Positions 19,760 through 29,297 of a DNA stretch of 64,000 nucleotides are shown one piece after another (positions within the stretch are counted from its first letter, which is position 1; each line of letters opens with the position of its first letter). The DNA comes from Xanthobacteraceae bacterium. Its GTDB lineage: Bacteria > Pseudomonadota > Alphaproteobacteria > Rhizobiales > Xanthobacteraceae. The DNA lies in contig SHVN01000002.1 of the NCBI GenBank assembly GCA_009694215.1, positions 1-64,000 on the forward strand, in the 5' to 3' direction. Both the position numbers and the translations under genes were made by a program. The notes beneath the pieces are model-generated. The model made no database searches. It was not told where the DNA came from and saw only the letters and a program-made list of their open reading frames with translations.

Positions 19760-20791
19760 TTACGAAATCTTTTCGACCTGGCCGCTTCTGGCGGAGCGGA
19801 TGATGGCTTCGCTGGCCGACGCGCCGTGCACGATCTGCTCGGGCGTGATCGGGAAGGTCGCGCCGCCTTCGGCCGCGCGGGCGAAGGATTCGAAGCAGGT
19901 GCGGATGATATCGAGCTTCTCGGCCTCCCACACCTCCAGCGGCCCTTTGATCGGCTGGAACTTGCAGGCGCCGAACAGCCGCGTCCGCCGTTCCTCCGAG
20001 GAGGCGCCGGCGACATGGGTGACGCCTTCGAGCCGATGCCAGCCCTTGGAGCCAAACACCTGAATGCTGAAGCCTGGCCCGGTGGTTGTGACGGTGCCGA
20101 GATAGCCCGACATGCCGACCTTCATGCGGAATAGCATGGAACTCGTATCGTCGGTCTCGCCTTGCAGGACCCGCGCGAAGCTCTGGCAATAGACCTGATC
20201 GAACTCGCCGCAGAGATCGATCATGGCGTCGACCGCGTGCACCCCGAGCGGCGCGAGGCCGCCGACCGGGGCTTCCGTCTTTATGGCGCGCCATGCGGTC
20301 GGTTTCAGCAGCAGCGCGTTTGGAAACGTCATGTTGCATTCGACGTGCTGGATCACGCCAAGCTCGCCCGCCTTTATCCGCTCGCGCAGCTTCGTCATCT
20401 CCGGATGGAAACGGCGGTTATATCCGACGCCGATCGTGCGTCCGGCCTTACGCATGGCGGCGACTGCAGTTTCGGCCTCGAGCCTGGAGAACGTGAACGG
20501 CTTTTCGCAGAACACATGTTTGCCGGCGGCGGCTGCTGCCACGATCTGCTGCATGTGCCCCGAGGGCGGCGTTGCCAGCACTACCGCGTTGACCTTTGGA
20601 TCGGCGAGGATTGCCTCGTAGCTGTCCGCGAGGCGGAGCGAGTATTGCTTGGCGAAGGCCTCGACGTCCGGCGAGACCGTGCGCGTCTGCAGGGAGACGA
20701 AGCGCATGACGTCGCTGCCCTCGGCGAGCGATTCCACCAGCGTCTTGCCCCACCAGCCCAGACCCACGATGGCGGCGTTGATCATGTTCAC
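19760..20791 (-). CDS. Gfo/Idh/MocA family oxidoreductase
   Basis: AAIVGLGWWGKTLVESL...VNAVVLATPPSGHMQQIVAAAAAGKHVFCEKPFTFSRLEAE...VGYNRRFHPEMTKLRERIKAGELG. Confidence 0.93.
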   Translation of the reverse strand: MNMINAAIVGLGWWGKTLVESLAEGSDVMRFVSLQTRTVSPDVEAFAKQYSLRLADSYEAILADPKVNAVVLATPPSGHMQQIVAAAAAGKHVFCEKPFTFSRLEAETAVAAMRKAGRTIGVGYNRRFHPEMTKLRERIKAGELGVIQHVECNMTFPNALLLKPTAWRAIKTEAPVGGLAPLGVHAVDAMIDLCGEFDQVYCQSFARVLQGETDDTSSMLFRMKVGMSGYLGTVTTTGPGFSIQVFGSKGWHRLEGVTHVAGASSEERRTRLFGACKFQPIKGPLEVWEAEKLDIIRTCFESFARAAEGGATFPITPEQIVHGASASEAIIRSARSGQVEKIS

Positions 20792-20826
20792 ACTCTCAAC
20801 TGGTCGCGTTTTCTATTCAGGCCGGG

Positions 20827-21204
20827 CTATTTGGGCCACGTCAGCATGGCGAGGGCGATGCAAGCCAGCATCCAGAACACGCAATACTCGATGCCGCCGA
20901 TCACCCAGATCCACTTCTTGGTGACCTTGTAGGTCGCGGCACCGGCGACCAGGAGATGGAACGCGGCGATGGCTGCGACGTAAGGCGTGTAGATGTTGAA
21001 GATGAGCCCGATCGCCAGGAAGGTCTCGATGGTGCCGGCGATATACATCCAGGTCGCCGGCGGATTGAACTTGGCGGCGACGAAGAAGCCCAGCGTGGCG
21101 GGCTCGGTGAACTTGCCGACGATATGCGGGATGAAGAACAAACCGCAGATCAGGCGCAGCAGCACGATCCCGTTGAGCAAGTTGAATTTGTCAGCCCACG
21201 ACAT
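20827..21204 (-). CDS. DoxX-like membrane protein
   Basis: Four predicted TM segments; LRLICGLFFIPHIVGKF...PATWMYIAGTIETFLAIGLIF. Confidence 0.65.
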   Translation of the reverse strand: MSWADKFNLLNGIVLLRLICGLFFIPHIVGKFTEPATLGFFVAAKFNPPATWMYIAGTIETFLAIGLIFNIYTPYVAAIAAFHLLVAGAATYKVTKKWIWVIGGIEYCVFWMLACIALAMLTWPK

Positions 21205-21285
21205 GCTTTCCCCCCGTGGCGTGATTGTCGGTTTATTTCAAAGGATTGTGTGGGACGGCGCAAGAGTGCGGGGCGGTTGACCGGC

Positions 21286-21897
21286 TCACCATCCAATCTT
21301 CTTGCCGCCCTTGAGCCAGCTCGCGCCCAAGGCATAGAGCTTGTCGGTTTCCGGGCCGTCGACCCCCGGCATGTCCTCCTTCACCTTGTAGCCGACCTTG
21401 GTCTGGAGGTAGGCAAGGTGACGGTAGCCTTCGGGGAAGCGCGCCAGGAGCTTCGGGTCGAGCTTGGGCGCCTGCGTCGGATCGACCGGGACGATGCTGT
21501 CCTTCTCGTAGGTCAGGCGGCGCCACACCAGGCCCCATTGGCCCTTGCGCTTCTCCAGGAAGTCGTAGAACCGGCCGATGCAGAGTACGTCGCACATCAC
21601 GCCCTCCACCTCGGCGCGCTGCGAGATCGACATCTTCGTCTGGGCGATGGCGCGCTTGCCCTTGATGTCGATCGAGGAGCCGCCGAGGAAGTGATAGATG
21701 CGCACGCCCTTGGCGTAGCCCTTCAGGTTGGCTGCGATAAATTCCTCGTAGGTGCCCTGAAACCAGGTCGCCCACATCCGCCCTTCCGGGTGCCAGACGG
21801 TCCGGAAGCGGTCCCACTGAAAGCTGTCGCGCCACACCGCCCAGTTCTCGATCAACTCGCGGATGGCGAGCTTGTCCTGTATCTGACTGACCGGCAT
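21286..21897 (-). CDS. SnoaL/NTF2-like family protein
   Basis: QIQDKLAIRELIENWAVWRDSFQWDRFRTVWHPEGRMWATWFQGTYEEFI. Confidence 0.75.
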   Translation of the reverse strand: MPVSQIQDKLAIRELIENWAVWRDSFQWDRFRTVWHPEGRMWATWFQGTYEEFIAANLKGYAKGVRIYHFLGGSSIDIKGKRAIAQTKMSISQRAEVEGVMCDVLCIGRFYDFLEKRKGQWGLVWRRLTYEKDSIVPVDPTQAPKLDPKLLARFPEGYRHLAYLQTKVGYKVKEDMPGVDGPETDKLYALGASWLKGGKKIGW

Positions 21898-21977
21898 TCC
21901 TTCCCTCCCACGGCCTGCTGGCGCCGGCCATCCCGCTGCTCTAGCCTTTGCCAACATTAAGCACAGCCGAGGGTGGT

Positions 21978-22742
21978 ATGGCGAGACTTGAGGGACGCAC
22001 CGCGATCGTGACCGGAGGCGCGGTGGGCATTGGGCAGCATTATTCGCGGGCGCTTGCGGCCGAAGGCGCGCAGGTGATGATCGCCGACATCAAGGACGGC
22101 TCCGGCCTCGCGGCCGAGATCGCCGCCAAGCACGGCCTCAACTCCACTGACAGCATGACGTTCGACGTCAGCGACGAGGCGCAATGCAAGGCGCTGGTGG
22201 CGAAGACCATCGAGCGCTTCGGCAAGATCGACATTCTCATCAACAACGCCGCGCTCTACGCGCCGCTGCCGACGCTCAAGGTCACCGAGATGGACGTCGA
22301 TCTCTGGGACAAGGTGATGGCGATCAACATCCGGGGACCGTTCCTGATGGTGAAGCACGTCGCCCCGCACATGATTGCGAAAAAATACGGCAAGATCGTC
22401 AACATCGGCTCGGGCACGGTCGCGCGCGGCATCCCCGACTTCTCGCACTACGTCACCTCGAAGGGCGCAGTGACGGCGTTCACCCGCTGCATGTCGCGGG
22501 AACTAGGCGGGCACGGCATCTGCGTCAACACGCTGGCGCCGGGTTACACTTTGTCCGACACCGGACTTACCAACACCGTGCATGTCGAACAGTCGAAGGC
22601 CGCCGCGGTGGCGCGCCGTGCGCTCAAGCGCGACCAGTACCCGGAGGACCTCCTGGGAAGCCTGATTTATCTTTGTTCCAGCGACAGCGACTTCATGACC
22701 GGCCAGCTTCTGGCGGTCGATGGCGGCTCGAACAACACCTGA
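21978..22742 (+). CDS. SDR family NAD(P)-dependent oxidoreductase
   Basis: GRTAIVTGGAVGIGQHYSRALAAEGA...DILINNAALYAP...ISFSHYVTSKGAVTAFTR-like YxxxK motif (SHYVTSKGAV). Confidence 0.93.
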   Translation: MARLEGRTAIVTGGAVGIGQHYSRALAAEGAQVMIADIKDGSGLAAEIAAKHGLNSTDSMTFDVSDEAQCKALVAKTIERFGKIDILINNAALYAPLPTLKVTEMDVDLWDKVMAINIRGPFLMVKHVAPHMIAKKYGKIVNIGSGTVARGIPDFSHYVTSKGAVTAFTRCMSRELGGHGICVNTLAPGYTLSDTGLTNTVHVEQSKAAAVARRALKRDQYPEDLLGSLIYLCSSDSDFMTGQLLAVDGGSNNT

Positions 22743-22924
22743 TTCGCTGTATTCGCCGTGGAACGGGCAGCCGCGGCGGCCAACCCCGGCGGCAAGCCCC
22801 GCAAATCGCGAATACCGCCTGCGGCAGCCGTGCGGCTACCAATTTGCCGGAAAATCGCTATGTAGAGGGCAACGCAAGCGAATTTGCCCTTTCTGAAAGG
22901 GCCCGGAATTCCAAGGAGATTACG

Positions 22925-23980
22925 ATGTCCGTCGCTGCCACCGTCGATCCCAAGCACAACGTGCAGGGCAACCGTCAGGCCTATTACGACAAGATCAGCA
23001 AGAAGGACATGGCCCCGCTCTGGGAGGTGCTCCGCCATGTCGTCACCAAGGAACCGAAATCGAAGTGCGCTCCGAACCTCTGGAAGTACGACGACGTCAA
23101 GAAGCTGATGCTGGAGGCGGGCGACGTGATTTCCGCCGACGAGGCCGAGCGCCGCGTGCTGGTGCTGGAGAACCCCGCGATGCGCGGCCAGTCGCGCATC
23201 ACCAACAGCCTGTTCGCGGGCGTGCAGCTCATCATGCCGGGCGAGATCGCCGAGGCGCACAAGCACGTCTCGTCGGCAATCCGCTTTGTGCTCGAAGGCG
23301 AGGGTGCGTACACCGCGGTCGAGGGCGAGAAGGCCAACATGTCGCGCGGCGACTTCATCTTGACGCCGAACTGGGCGCCGCACGACCACGGCAATCCCGG
23401 CAAGCAGCCGGTGATTTGGCTCGACGTGCTCGACATGCCGACGGTCAACCACTTCGAGACGTCGTTCATGGAGCACTTCGACGAGAAGGCGCAGAACACC
23501 GACCGCCAGGACGGCGACTCGCTGGAGCGTTATGGCTCGGGCGTGCTGCCGGACGGCTCGATGGACACGTTCAGCAAGCGCAGCCCGGTCATCAACTACA
23601 CCTATGCCCGGACCAAGCCGATTGTGGAGCGGCTGAAGAAGGCCGGCGACATCGACCCGCGCCACGGCGCCCGCGTGCGTTATTCGAATCCGGTCACCGG
23701 CGGCCACGTGATGCAGACCATGGGCGCCTACCTGGCGCTGTTCCCGAAGGGCTTCAAGGGCCAGGACTACCGCTCGACCGACAGCACCATCTTCGTCTGC
23801 GTCGAGGGCCACGGCACCACCAAGGTTGGCGACAAGGTGCTGGAGTGGGGTCCGAACGACGTGTTCGTGGTGCCGTCATGGCACCGCTATTCGCACAACG
23901 TCAAAGACGAGGCGGTTCTGTTCTCGATCTCCGACAGGCCGGCGCAGGAAGCGCTCGGCATCTGGCGCGAGGGGCAGTAG
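22925..23980 (+). CDS. Cupin protein, gentisate 1,2-dioxygenase-like
   Basis: YYDKISKKDMAPLWEVL...PAMRGQSRITNSLFAGVQLIMPGEIAEAHKHVSSAIRFVLEGEGAYTAVEGEKANMSRGDFILTPNWAPHDHGN. Confidence 0.85.
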   Translation: MSVAATVDPKHNVQGNRQAYYDKISKKDMAPLWEVLRHVVTKEPKSKCAPNLWKYDDVKKLMLEAGDVISADEAERRVLVLENPAMRGQSRITNSLFAGVQLIMPGEIAEAHKHVSSAIRFVLEGEGAYTAVEGEKANMSRGDFILTPNWAPHDHGNPGKQPVIWLDVLDMPTVNHFETSFMEHFDEKAQNTDRQDGDSLERYGSGVLPDGSMDTFSKRSPVINYTYARTKPIVERLKKAGDIDPRHGARVRYSNPVTGGHVMQTMGAYLALFPKGFKGQDYRSTDSTIFVCVEGHGTTKVGDKVLEWGPNDVFVVPSWHRYSHNVKDEAVLFSISDRPAQEALGIWREGQ

Positions 23981-24009
23981 GTCTCGGCTGTCTCGACCGG
24001 ATTGAATTG

Positions 24010-24036
24010 ATGCCCCGCCGAAAGGCGGGGCATTTG
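24010..24036. terminator. Convergent/bidirectional terminator-like hairpin
   Basis: ATGCCCCGCC-GAAA-GGCGGGGCAT-TTG between convergent genes. Confidence 0.7.
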
Positions 24037-24037
24037 C

Positions 24038-26194
24038 TTATGCCGTTGCGGCGGCGGCGGCTCTTCGCCGCCGGCGCCGCAGGTGATCGACCAGCAGAAG
24101 CACGATCCCGGCGCCGATACCGATGAAGTTGATCGTGTGGCCGCCGGTGAAGCTCTCCGGCGGCAGCGCGATGGGCAGCGCGACGAAGCCGTAAACCAGC
24201 CGCATCGGAAAGGACAGCGGCGCGAGCGCGAAGCCGACGATCCCCGCCGTGCCGACGAACAGCGCGAACAGGATGCGCACGACGTTCCATACGATCAGGT
24301 AGCTCGGGCCGTCCATCAGCAGGCTCGGGGTGAGCACGAACAGGAATGGCAGGATAAATGTGCTCCAGCCGACCACGCAGGCGACCCATCCGGTGGTCCA
24401 GCCGTCGGTGCGCGCGATGTTGGCCGCGGCATAGGCCGCGAAGGCCACCGGCGGCGTGATCATCGACAGCATGCCGTTGTACATGACGAACATGTGCGCG
24501 GCCATCGGCGTGACACCGAGCTTGATCAATGCGGGTGCGAGCAGCGTCGCCGTCAGGATGTAGACGCTCACCGTCGGCAGGCCGATGCCGAGCACGAAGG
24601 CGAGGACTGCGATCAGCAGCAACAGCAGGAACACGTTTTCGCCGGACAGTGACAGGAGCTGCATCGTCATGCCGAAGGCCAGCCCGGAGATGCTCATGAT
24701 CCCGACCATGATGCCGGCAGCGGCGCCGATCAGGATGATGTCGAGCGACACGCGCCCGGACTCGATGACTGCGACCGCGATCTGCTTCAGCGACACGCGA
24801 TTGCTGCGGTAGCCGAAAATGAGCGCGAACACGATCAGGATGCCGGTGGCTGCGACCGCGGCCTTCTCCGGCGTCAGCAGCAGTACCTCCGGATAGATCA
24901 GCGCGACGACGAGAAAAACGATTGGCACCAGGAAGTGCCAGCCCGACGTGAGCACGCTTGAAAGCGACGGTATTTCCGCGGAGTCGACGCCGCCGATGCC
25001 GTGCTTGGCGGCCTCCAGATCGACGTGGATGAACAGGCAGGCGTAATAGAGGAGCGCCGGAATGGCGGCGGCGATGCAGACCGCGCCGTAGGAGACCTGT
25101 AAAAACTCCGCCATGATGAAGGCTGCGGCGCCCATCACCGGCGGCATGAGCTGGCCGCCGGTCGAGCCGACCGCCTCGATCGCGCCGGCGCGGTGCGGCG
25201 AGAATCCCGACTTGATCATGGCGGGAATGGTGACCTGGCCGACGGCGAGCACGTTCGAAACGGCGCTGCCGGAGATCATGCCGAACAGCGCCGAGCCGAC
25301 CACCGCGATCTTGGCTGCGCCGCCGCGGAACCTCCACATCGCCGACATGGCGAGGTCGGAGAAGAAATCCGCGCCGCCGGTGCGCGCCAGCACCTGGCCC
25401 AGGATGGTGTAGGGGATGACGATCAGCACCGCGACCTGGAGGATGTTGCCGATCATGCCGTTCACGTCGAGGCCGACATAGGCGACCATGCGCTCGGGGC
25501 TGACCCAGCGGGTCTGGAAATCGCCGCCCAGGAAAGGGCTCACATAGACGTAGGCGGCGATCGCCAGGATGATCGCGACGAAGCCCCAGCCGGAGATGCG
25601 CCGGCTCGCATCCAGCACCAGGAAGGTCAGGATCGCGCTTCCGACGACGCCCTCGACCGGCAGCATCGCCAGCTCATAGGTCAGCGCCTCGTAGCGGACC
25701 GTGATGTAGCCCGTGAGCAGCAGCGAAACCGCGGCGCAGAGCCAGTCGAACCAGCGCGCATAGGCTGCCCGGCTGGCGGTGAAGGTCCACACCAGCGTGA
25801 CGGCAAGGGCGCCGACCACCGGCCATGCGATGTCGCCCCGCGCGGTGTAGCGATAGATGAGGTAGATGACGATGACGCCCGCCGCGGTCACGCCGCCCTG
25901 GTCGATGGCGCTCGGTTGACGCGATGTCTCGGCGACGAAGGCGAGGGCGAGCGTGAGGCCCAGCGTTATCGCCAGGAGTTGCTCGGTGTAGAGCGATACG
26001 TTGAAGACTTGCCGCGGAACGTCCAGCACCCAGAGCACAACGCAGGCCACCAGCAGCGCCTGGAGAACGTTGGCCGCCAGCACTGTCATCTTCGACGATT
26101 CGGAGGCGAACTCCTCCGTGCTGGCAATGAATCGCTCCTCCGACGCGGCTGTAATGTGCGGTGTCGCGCCGGAGGGGGTGCGGTCGTCGTTCAC
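24038..26194 (-). CDS. TRAP transporter fused permease (TAXI-type, 718 aa)
   Basis: Many predicted TMs; SALFGMISGSAVSNVLAVGQVTIPAMIKSGFSPHRAGAIEAVGSTGGQLMPPVMGAAAFIMAEFL. Confidence 0.93.
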   Translation of the reverse strand: MNDDRTPSGATPHITAASEERFIASTEEFASESSKMTVLAANVLQALLVACVVLWVLDVPRQVFNVSLYTEQLLAITLGLTLALAFVAETSRQPSAIDQGGVTAAGVIVIYLIYRYTARGDIAWPVVGALAVTLVWTFTASRAAYARWFDWLCAAVSLLLTGYITVRYEALTYELAMLPVEGVVGSAILTFLVLDASRRISGWGFVAIILAIAAYVYVSPFLGGDFQTRWVSPERMVAYVGLDVNGMIGNILQVAVLIVIPYTILGQVLARTGGADFFSDLAMSAMWRFRGGAAKIAVVGSALFGMISGSAVSNVLAVGQVTIPAMIKSGFSPHRAGAIEAVGSTGGQLMPPVMGAAAFIMAEFLQVSYGAVCIAAAIPALLYYACLFIHVDLEAAKHGIGGVDSAEIPSLSSVLTSGWHFLVPIVFLVVALIYPEVLLLTPEKAAVAATGILIVFALIFGYRSNRVSLKQIAVAVIESGRVSLDIILIGAAAGIMVGIMSISGLAFGMTMQLLSLSGENVFLLLLLIAVLAFVLGIGLPTVSVYILTATLLAPALIKLGVTPMAAHMFVMYNGMLSMITPPVAFAAYAAANIARTDGWTTGWVACVVGWSTFILPFLFVLTPSLLMDGPSYLIVWNVVRILFALFVGTAGIVGFALAPLSFPMRLVYGFVALPIALPPESFTGGHTINFIGIGAGIVLLLVDHLRRRRRRAAAAATA

Positions 26195-26209
26195 TCGAAT
26201 GCCTGTTCC

Positions 26210-27199
26210 CTAGTAGGCCTTGGCTTCGATCTTCTTATCCTGGAAGTATTTCAGCGCACCAGGATGATAGGTCATGGTGTGCTTGCGATGCATTGTATCC
26301 AGCGAGAAGTCGTTCATCGCCGGCGCCGTCGCCACCATGTCCGGCTTGTTGTTGGCCATCGTGTCGATGATCTTGGCGACGGTCTCATCCTTCATCTTGG
26401 AGTTGGTGAACAGGATGTAGTCCATGCTGTACACCTGCATCGCCTCGGAGACGCCGACGTAGGCCGGAATCGGCTTCACTTCGGTGAAGTAGCCGTAGGG
26501 AAAGATTTTGCGGCTCGCTTCGAGGTTGCCGCCGACCTTGACGGCGCGCACGCCGCCGACCGTGGCGTCGGCCTCGCGCACCTTCGGGCCGCCGAACGAG
26601 AACATGAACATGTCGTTGGCGCCGGCCATGAAATCGTCGCCGCCGCGCAGCACGTTGGGCACCATGACGGGTTTCACGTCGTTGAGGGTAAGATCCGCGG
26701 TCGCCAGCATCGCCAGCGTGTTCTTGTCGAGCGTCCGCATGGCGGAATAGCCAGCCGGCACGCGCTTGCCCTTGACGTCGGCCATGGTCACGATCCCGCT
26801 GTCCTTGCGGGTGAAGAAGCCGATGCGCAGCACGTAGATCGAGCCGATGATGCGCAGGTCGCTCTGCAGCTTGCCGGTCTCGATACCTTCGACCACCTCC
26901 AGCATGTTGGCCATGCCGAGATCGATCTCGCCCTTGGCGACCATGGGAATGAGCACCGACTCGCCGGCGGTGTTCTGTACGAGCGTGTTCAGCCCGCCCT
27001 TTTCCTTAAGTGTCTTGGCGATGGCAGACGCAACCGTATGCGCCAGCGTGCCCGGCTGCATGGTGGCGAGGCCGTAGGTCTGCGCCGACGCGGCTTTGCC
27101 GCCGAGAGTCATCGCCAAAGCCATCAAGGCAGCGATCAAGCCGCTGCGGGCGATCTTTCTAAATCCGTTACTCATGGAATTTCCCCCTGGTTCACTCAT
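26210..27199 (-). CDS. TAXI family TRAP substrate-binding protein (copy 1)
   Basis: GLATMQPGTLAHTVASAIAKTLKEKGGLNTLVQNTAGESVLIPMVAKGEIDLGMANMLE. Confidence 0.88.
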   Translation of the reverse strand: MSEPGGNSMSNGFRKIARSGLIAALMALAMTLGGKAASAQTYGLATMQPGTLAHTVASAIAKTLKEKGGLNTLVQNTAGESVLIPMVAKGEIDLGMANMLEVVEGIETGKLQSDLRIIGSIYVLRIGFFTRKDSGIVTMADVKGKRVPAGYSAMRTLDKNTLAMLATADLTLNDVKPVMVPNVLRGGDDFMAGANDMFMFSFGGPKVREADATVGGVRAVKVGGNLEASRKIFPYGYFTEVKPIPAYVGVSEAMQVYSMDYILFTNSKMKDETVAKIIDTMANNKPDMVATAPAMNDFSLDTMHRKHTMTYHPGALKYFQDKKIEAKAY

Positions 27200-27212
27200 T
27201 CAATCCGTTCGA

Positions 27213-28175
27213 TCACTGGACCGCTCGTGGCGTGACGTTTTTCTCCTTGAAGTACTTCAGCGCGCCCGGATGGTATGGCACGCCGTACTGCTTGTATGCG
27301 AAGGCCGGCGTGTACTCGCGGAGCACCGGCTGCACGGCGATCAACTCGTCCTTGTTCTGCTCCATCAGGGTCAGAATCTTGTTGACGAAGTCCTCGGGCA
27401 TCTTGGCGGACACGATCAGCACGTTGTCGAAGCTGTAGACCTTCATTGGCTTCTCGACGCCGGTGAAGATCGGGCCTGGCCCGATATCTGTCAGATAGCC
27501 CCAAGGCATGACCTTTTTCGCGGCCGGCATGCCCGTCTCGTCGATTTCGAGCGCGCGGATGCCGCCAACGGTGGCGTCGGCCTCCTTCACCTTCGGCCCG
27601 CCGAAGGCGAAGGAAAACATGTCGGCATTGCCGGCGATGAACTCGTCGGCGCTGCGCATCACGTTGGGCACCAGGACGGGCTTGATGTCGGCCGGGGTCA
27701 GGCCCGCGGTGGCAAGCTGGGCGACCATGGTCTTTTCGATGTTGCGCATGGCGGAGTAGCCCATGCTCACGCGCTTGCCTTTCATGTCGGCGATCTTGAA
27801 CAGGCCCGAGTCCTTGCGCACGAAAAACGGCGTGCGAAGCGCATGGACCGCGGCGATGAGGCGCATGTCCTTGAATTGGCCGTCGAACGCGTCCTGCGCC
27901 TCCATGATGTTGGTGATGCCGATCTCGACCTCGCCGCGCCCGACCATCGGATTGATGACCTGATCGCCGGCGGTGGGCTGCACCAGCATGTTGATGCCGC
28001 CCTTCTCCTTCAGCACCTTGGAGACGGCGGCCGCGGTGGTGTGATTGAGCGTGCCCGGCGGCAGCGTGGCAAAGCCGTAGGTCTGGGCTGACGCAGGTCC
28101 GACGCTCAGGGCCAGTCCGAGGACGGCGGCTGCCAAAGATCCAGTGGCGGCACGAATGATCGCAGGCATTTGCAA
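27213..28175 (-). CDS. TAXI family TRAP substrate-binding protein (copy 2)
   Basis: GFATLPPGTLNHTTAAAVSKVLKEKGGINMLVQPTAGDQVINPMVGRGEVEIGITNIMEA. Confidence 0.88.
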   Translation of the reverse strand: MQMPAIIRAATGSLAAAVLGLALSVGPASAQTYGFATLPPGTLNHTTAAAVSKVLKEKGGINMLVQPTAGDQVINPMVGRGEVEIGITNIMEAQDAFDGQFKDMRLIAAVHALRTPFFVRKDSGLFKIADMKGKRVSMGYSAMRNIEKTMVAQLATAGLTPADIKPVLVPNVMRSADEFIAGNADMFSFAFGGPKVKEADATVGGIRALEIDETGMPAAKKVMPWGYLTDIGPGPIFTGVEKPMKVYSFDNVLIVSAKMPEDFVNKILTLMEQNKDELIAVQPVLREYTPAFAYKQYGVPYHPGALKYFKEKNVTPRAVQ

Positions 28176-28195
28176 GTCCTCCCCTCAGGTTCTCG

Positions 28196-29185
28196 CTATT
28201 GAGCTGCTTTGATTTCGATCTTGTTGTGGGCGAAATACTTCAGTGCGCCGGGATGATATGGCGTGCTGAATTTCTTAAACAGCCCCCCAGGCGTGAAGGC
28301 TCGCAGCGCCGGCTGGACGGCCACGAGGTCGTCTTTGTTCTTGGCCATTGCCTCGATCAGCTTGTACACGACGTCGTCCTTCACCGTGGCGTTGGTGAAC
28401 AGCAGATTGTCCCAGGTGTAGACGCCCATCGGCTTGTCGACGCCGATATAGAACGGGCCCGGCGCCGCCGGCGCCAGATACCCTTCGGGATAGATCTTGC
28501 GGGCGGCAGGCATGCCGCTTTCCGAAATTTCGAGCGCGCGGATGCCGCCGACGGTCGCGTCCACCTCGCGCACCTTCGGCGCGCCGAAGGCGAAGTAGAA
28601 CGTATCGGCCGCTCCCGACAGGAAGTCGTCGGCGCCGCGGATTACGTTGGGCACGAGCACCGGAGAAATGTCGGCCTCGGTCAGGCCGCCGGTGGCCAGG
28701 ATCGCCCGGGACAGGATGTCGAGCGTGCGTTGCGCCGAGAATCCGAACACCACCTTCTTGCCCTTGAGATCGGCGATGGTGCGCATGGTAGTGTCCTTGC
28801 GCACGAAGAACGCCGTCGGCAGCGGATGGATCGCACCGATCAGCCGCAACTCCGGCAGCCGGTTGTTTTCCACGGCGACGGACACTTCGAGCGCATTGGC
28901 GATGCCGAACTCGGCTTCGCCGCGGCCGACCAGCGGGATGATCACGGATTCGCCCGCGGTCGGCTGCACCAGCGCGTTCAGGCCGGCTTTTTCCTTGATG
29001 ACCTTGGCGATCGCGGTGCCGGTGGTGTGGTTCAGCGTGCCGGGCTGCATGGTGGCGAGCCCGAGCGCCTGGGCTGCGGCCGGAGCCGATTCCATGGCGA
29101 GCGCAGAGAGCGCGCCGGAAAGGCCGAGCGCTGCGATGCGAACGATCCGTGCGATGGACATTTTATTGTTCCTCCTAGGCGGCAA
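28196..29185 (-). CDS. TAXI family TRAP substrate-binding protein (copy 3)
   Basis: GLATMQPGTLNHTTGTAIAKVIKEKAGLNALVQPTAGESVIIPLVGRGEAEFGIANALE. Confidence 0.88.
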   Translation of the reverse strand: MPPRRNNKMSIARIVRIAALGLSGALSALAMESAPAAAQALGLATMQPGTLNHTTGTAIAKVIKEKAGLNALVQPTAGESVIIPLVGRGEAEFGIANALEVSVAVENNRLPELRLIGAIHPLPTAFFVRKDTTMRTIADLKGKKVVFGFSAQRTLDILSRAILATGGLTEADISPVLVPNVIRGADDFLSGAADTFYFAFGAPKVREVDATVGGIRALEISESGMPAARKIYPEGYLAPAAPGPFYIGVDKPMGVYTWDNLLFTNATVKDDVVYKLIEAMAKNKDDLVAVQPALRAFTPGGLFKKFSTPYHPGALKYFAHNKIEIKAAQ

Positions 29186-29297
29186 TCATTGCATAGCGCC
29201 GGGAGCAAGGCTATGCGCCGCAGCCGCCCCAAAACAGGGTCAGCGCGGCTGGACGCCGCACCGGCCGCGGGTTGCCGGCATGGCTGCGGCTTCCCCG

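Noticed and set aside
25193-27235. 680-aa plus-strand ORF antisense to the TAXI/TRAP genes
   Set aside because: Shadow ORF rich in H/R/D/G; the opposite strand encodes the fused permease and TAXI proteins with strong motifs.
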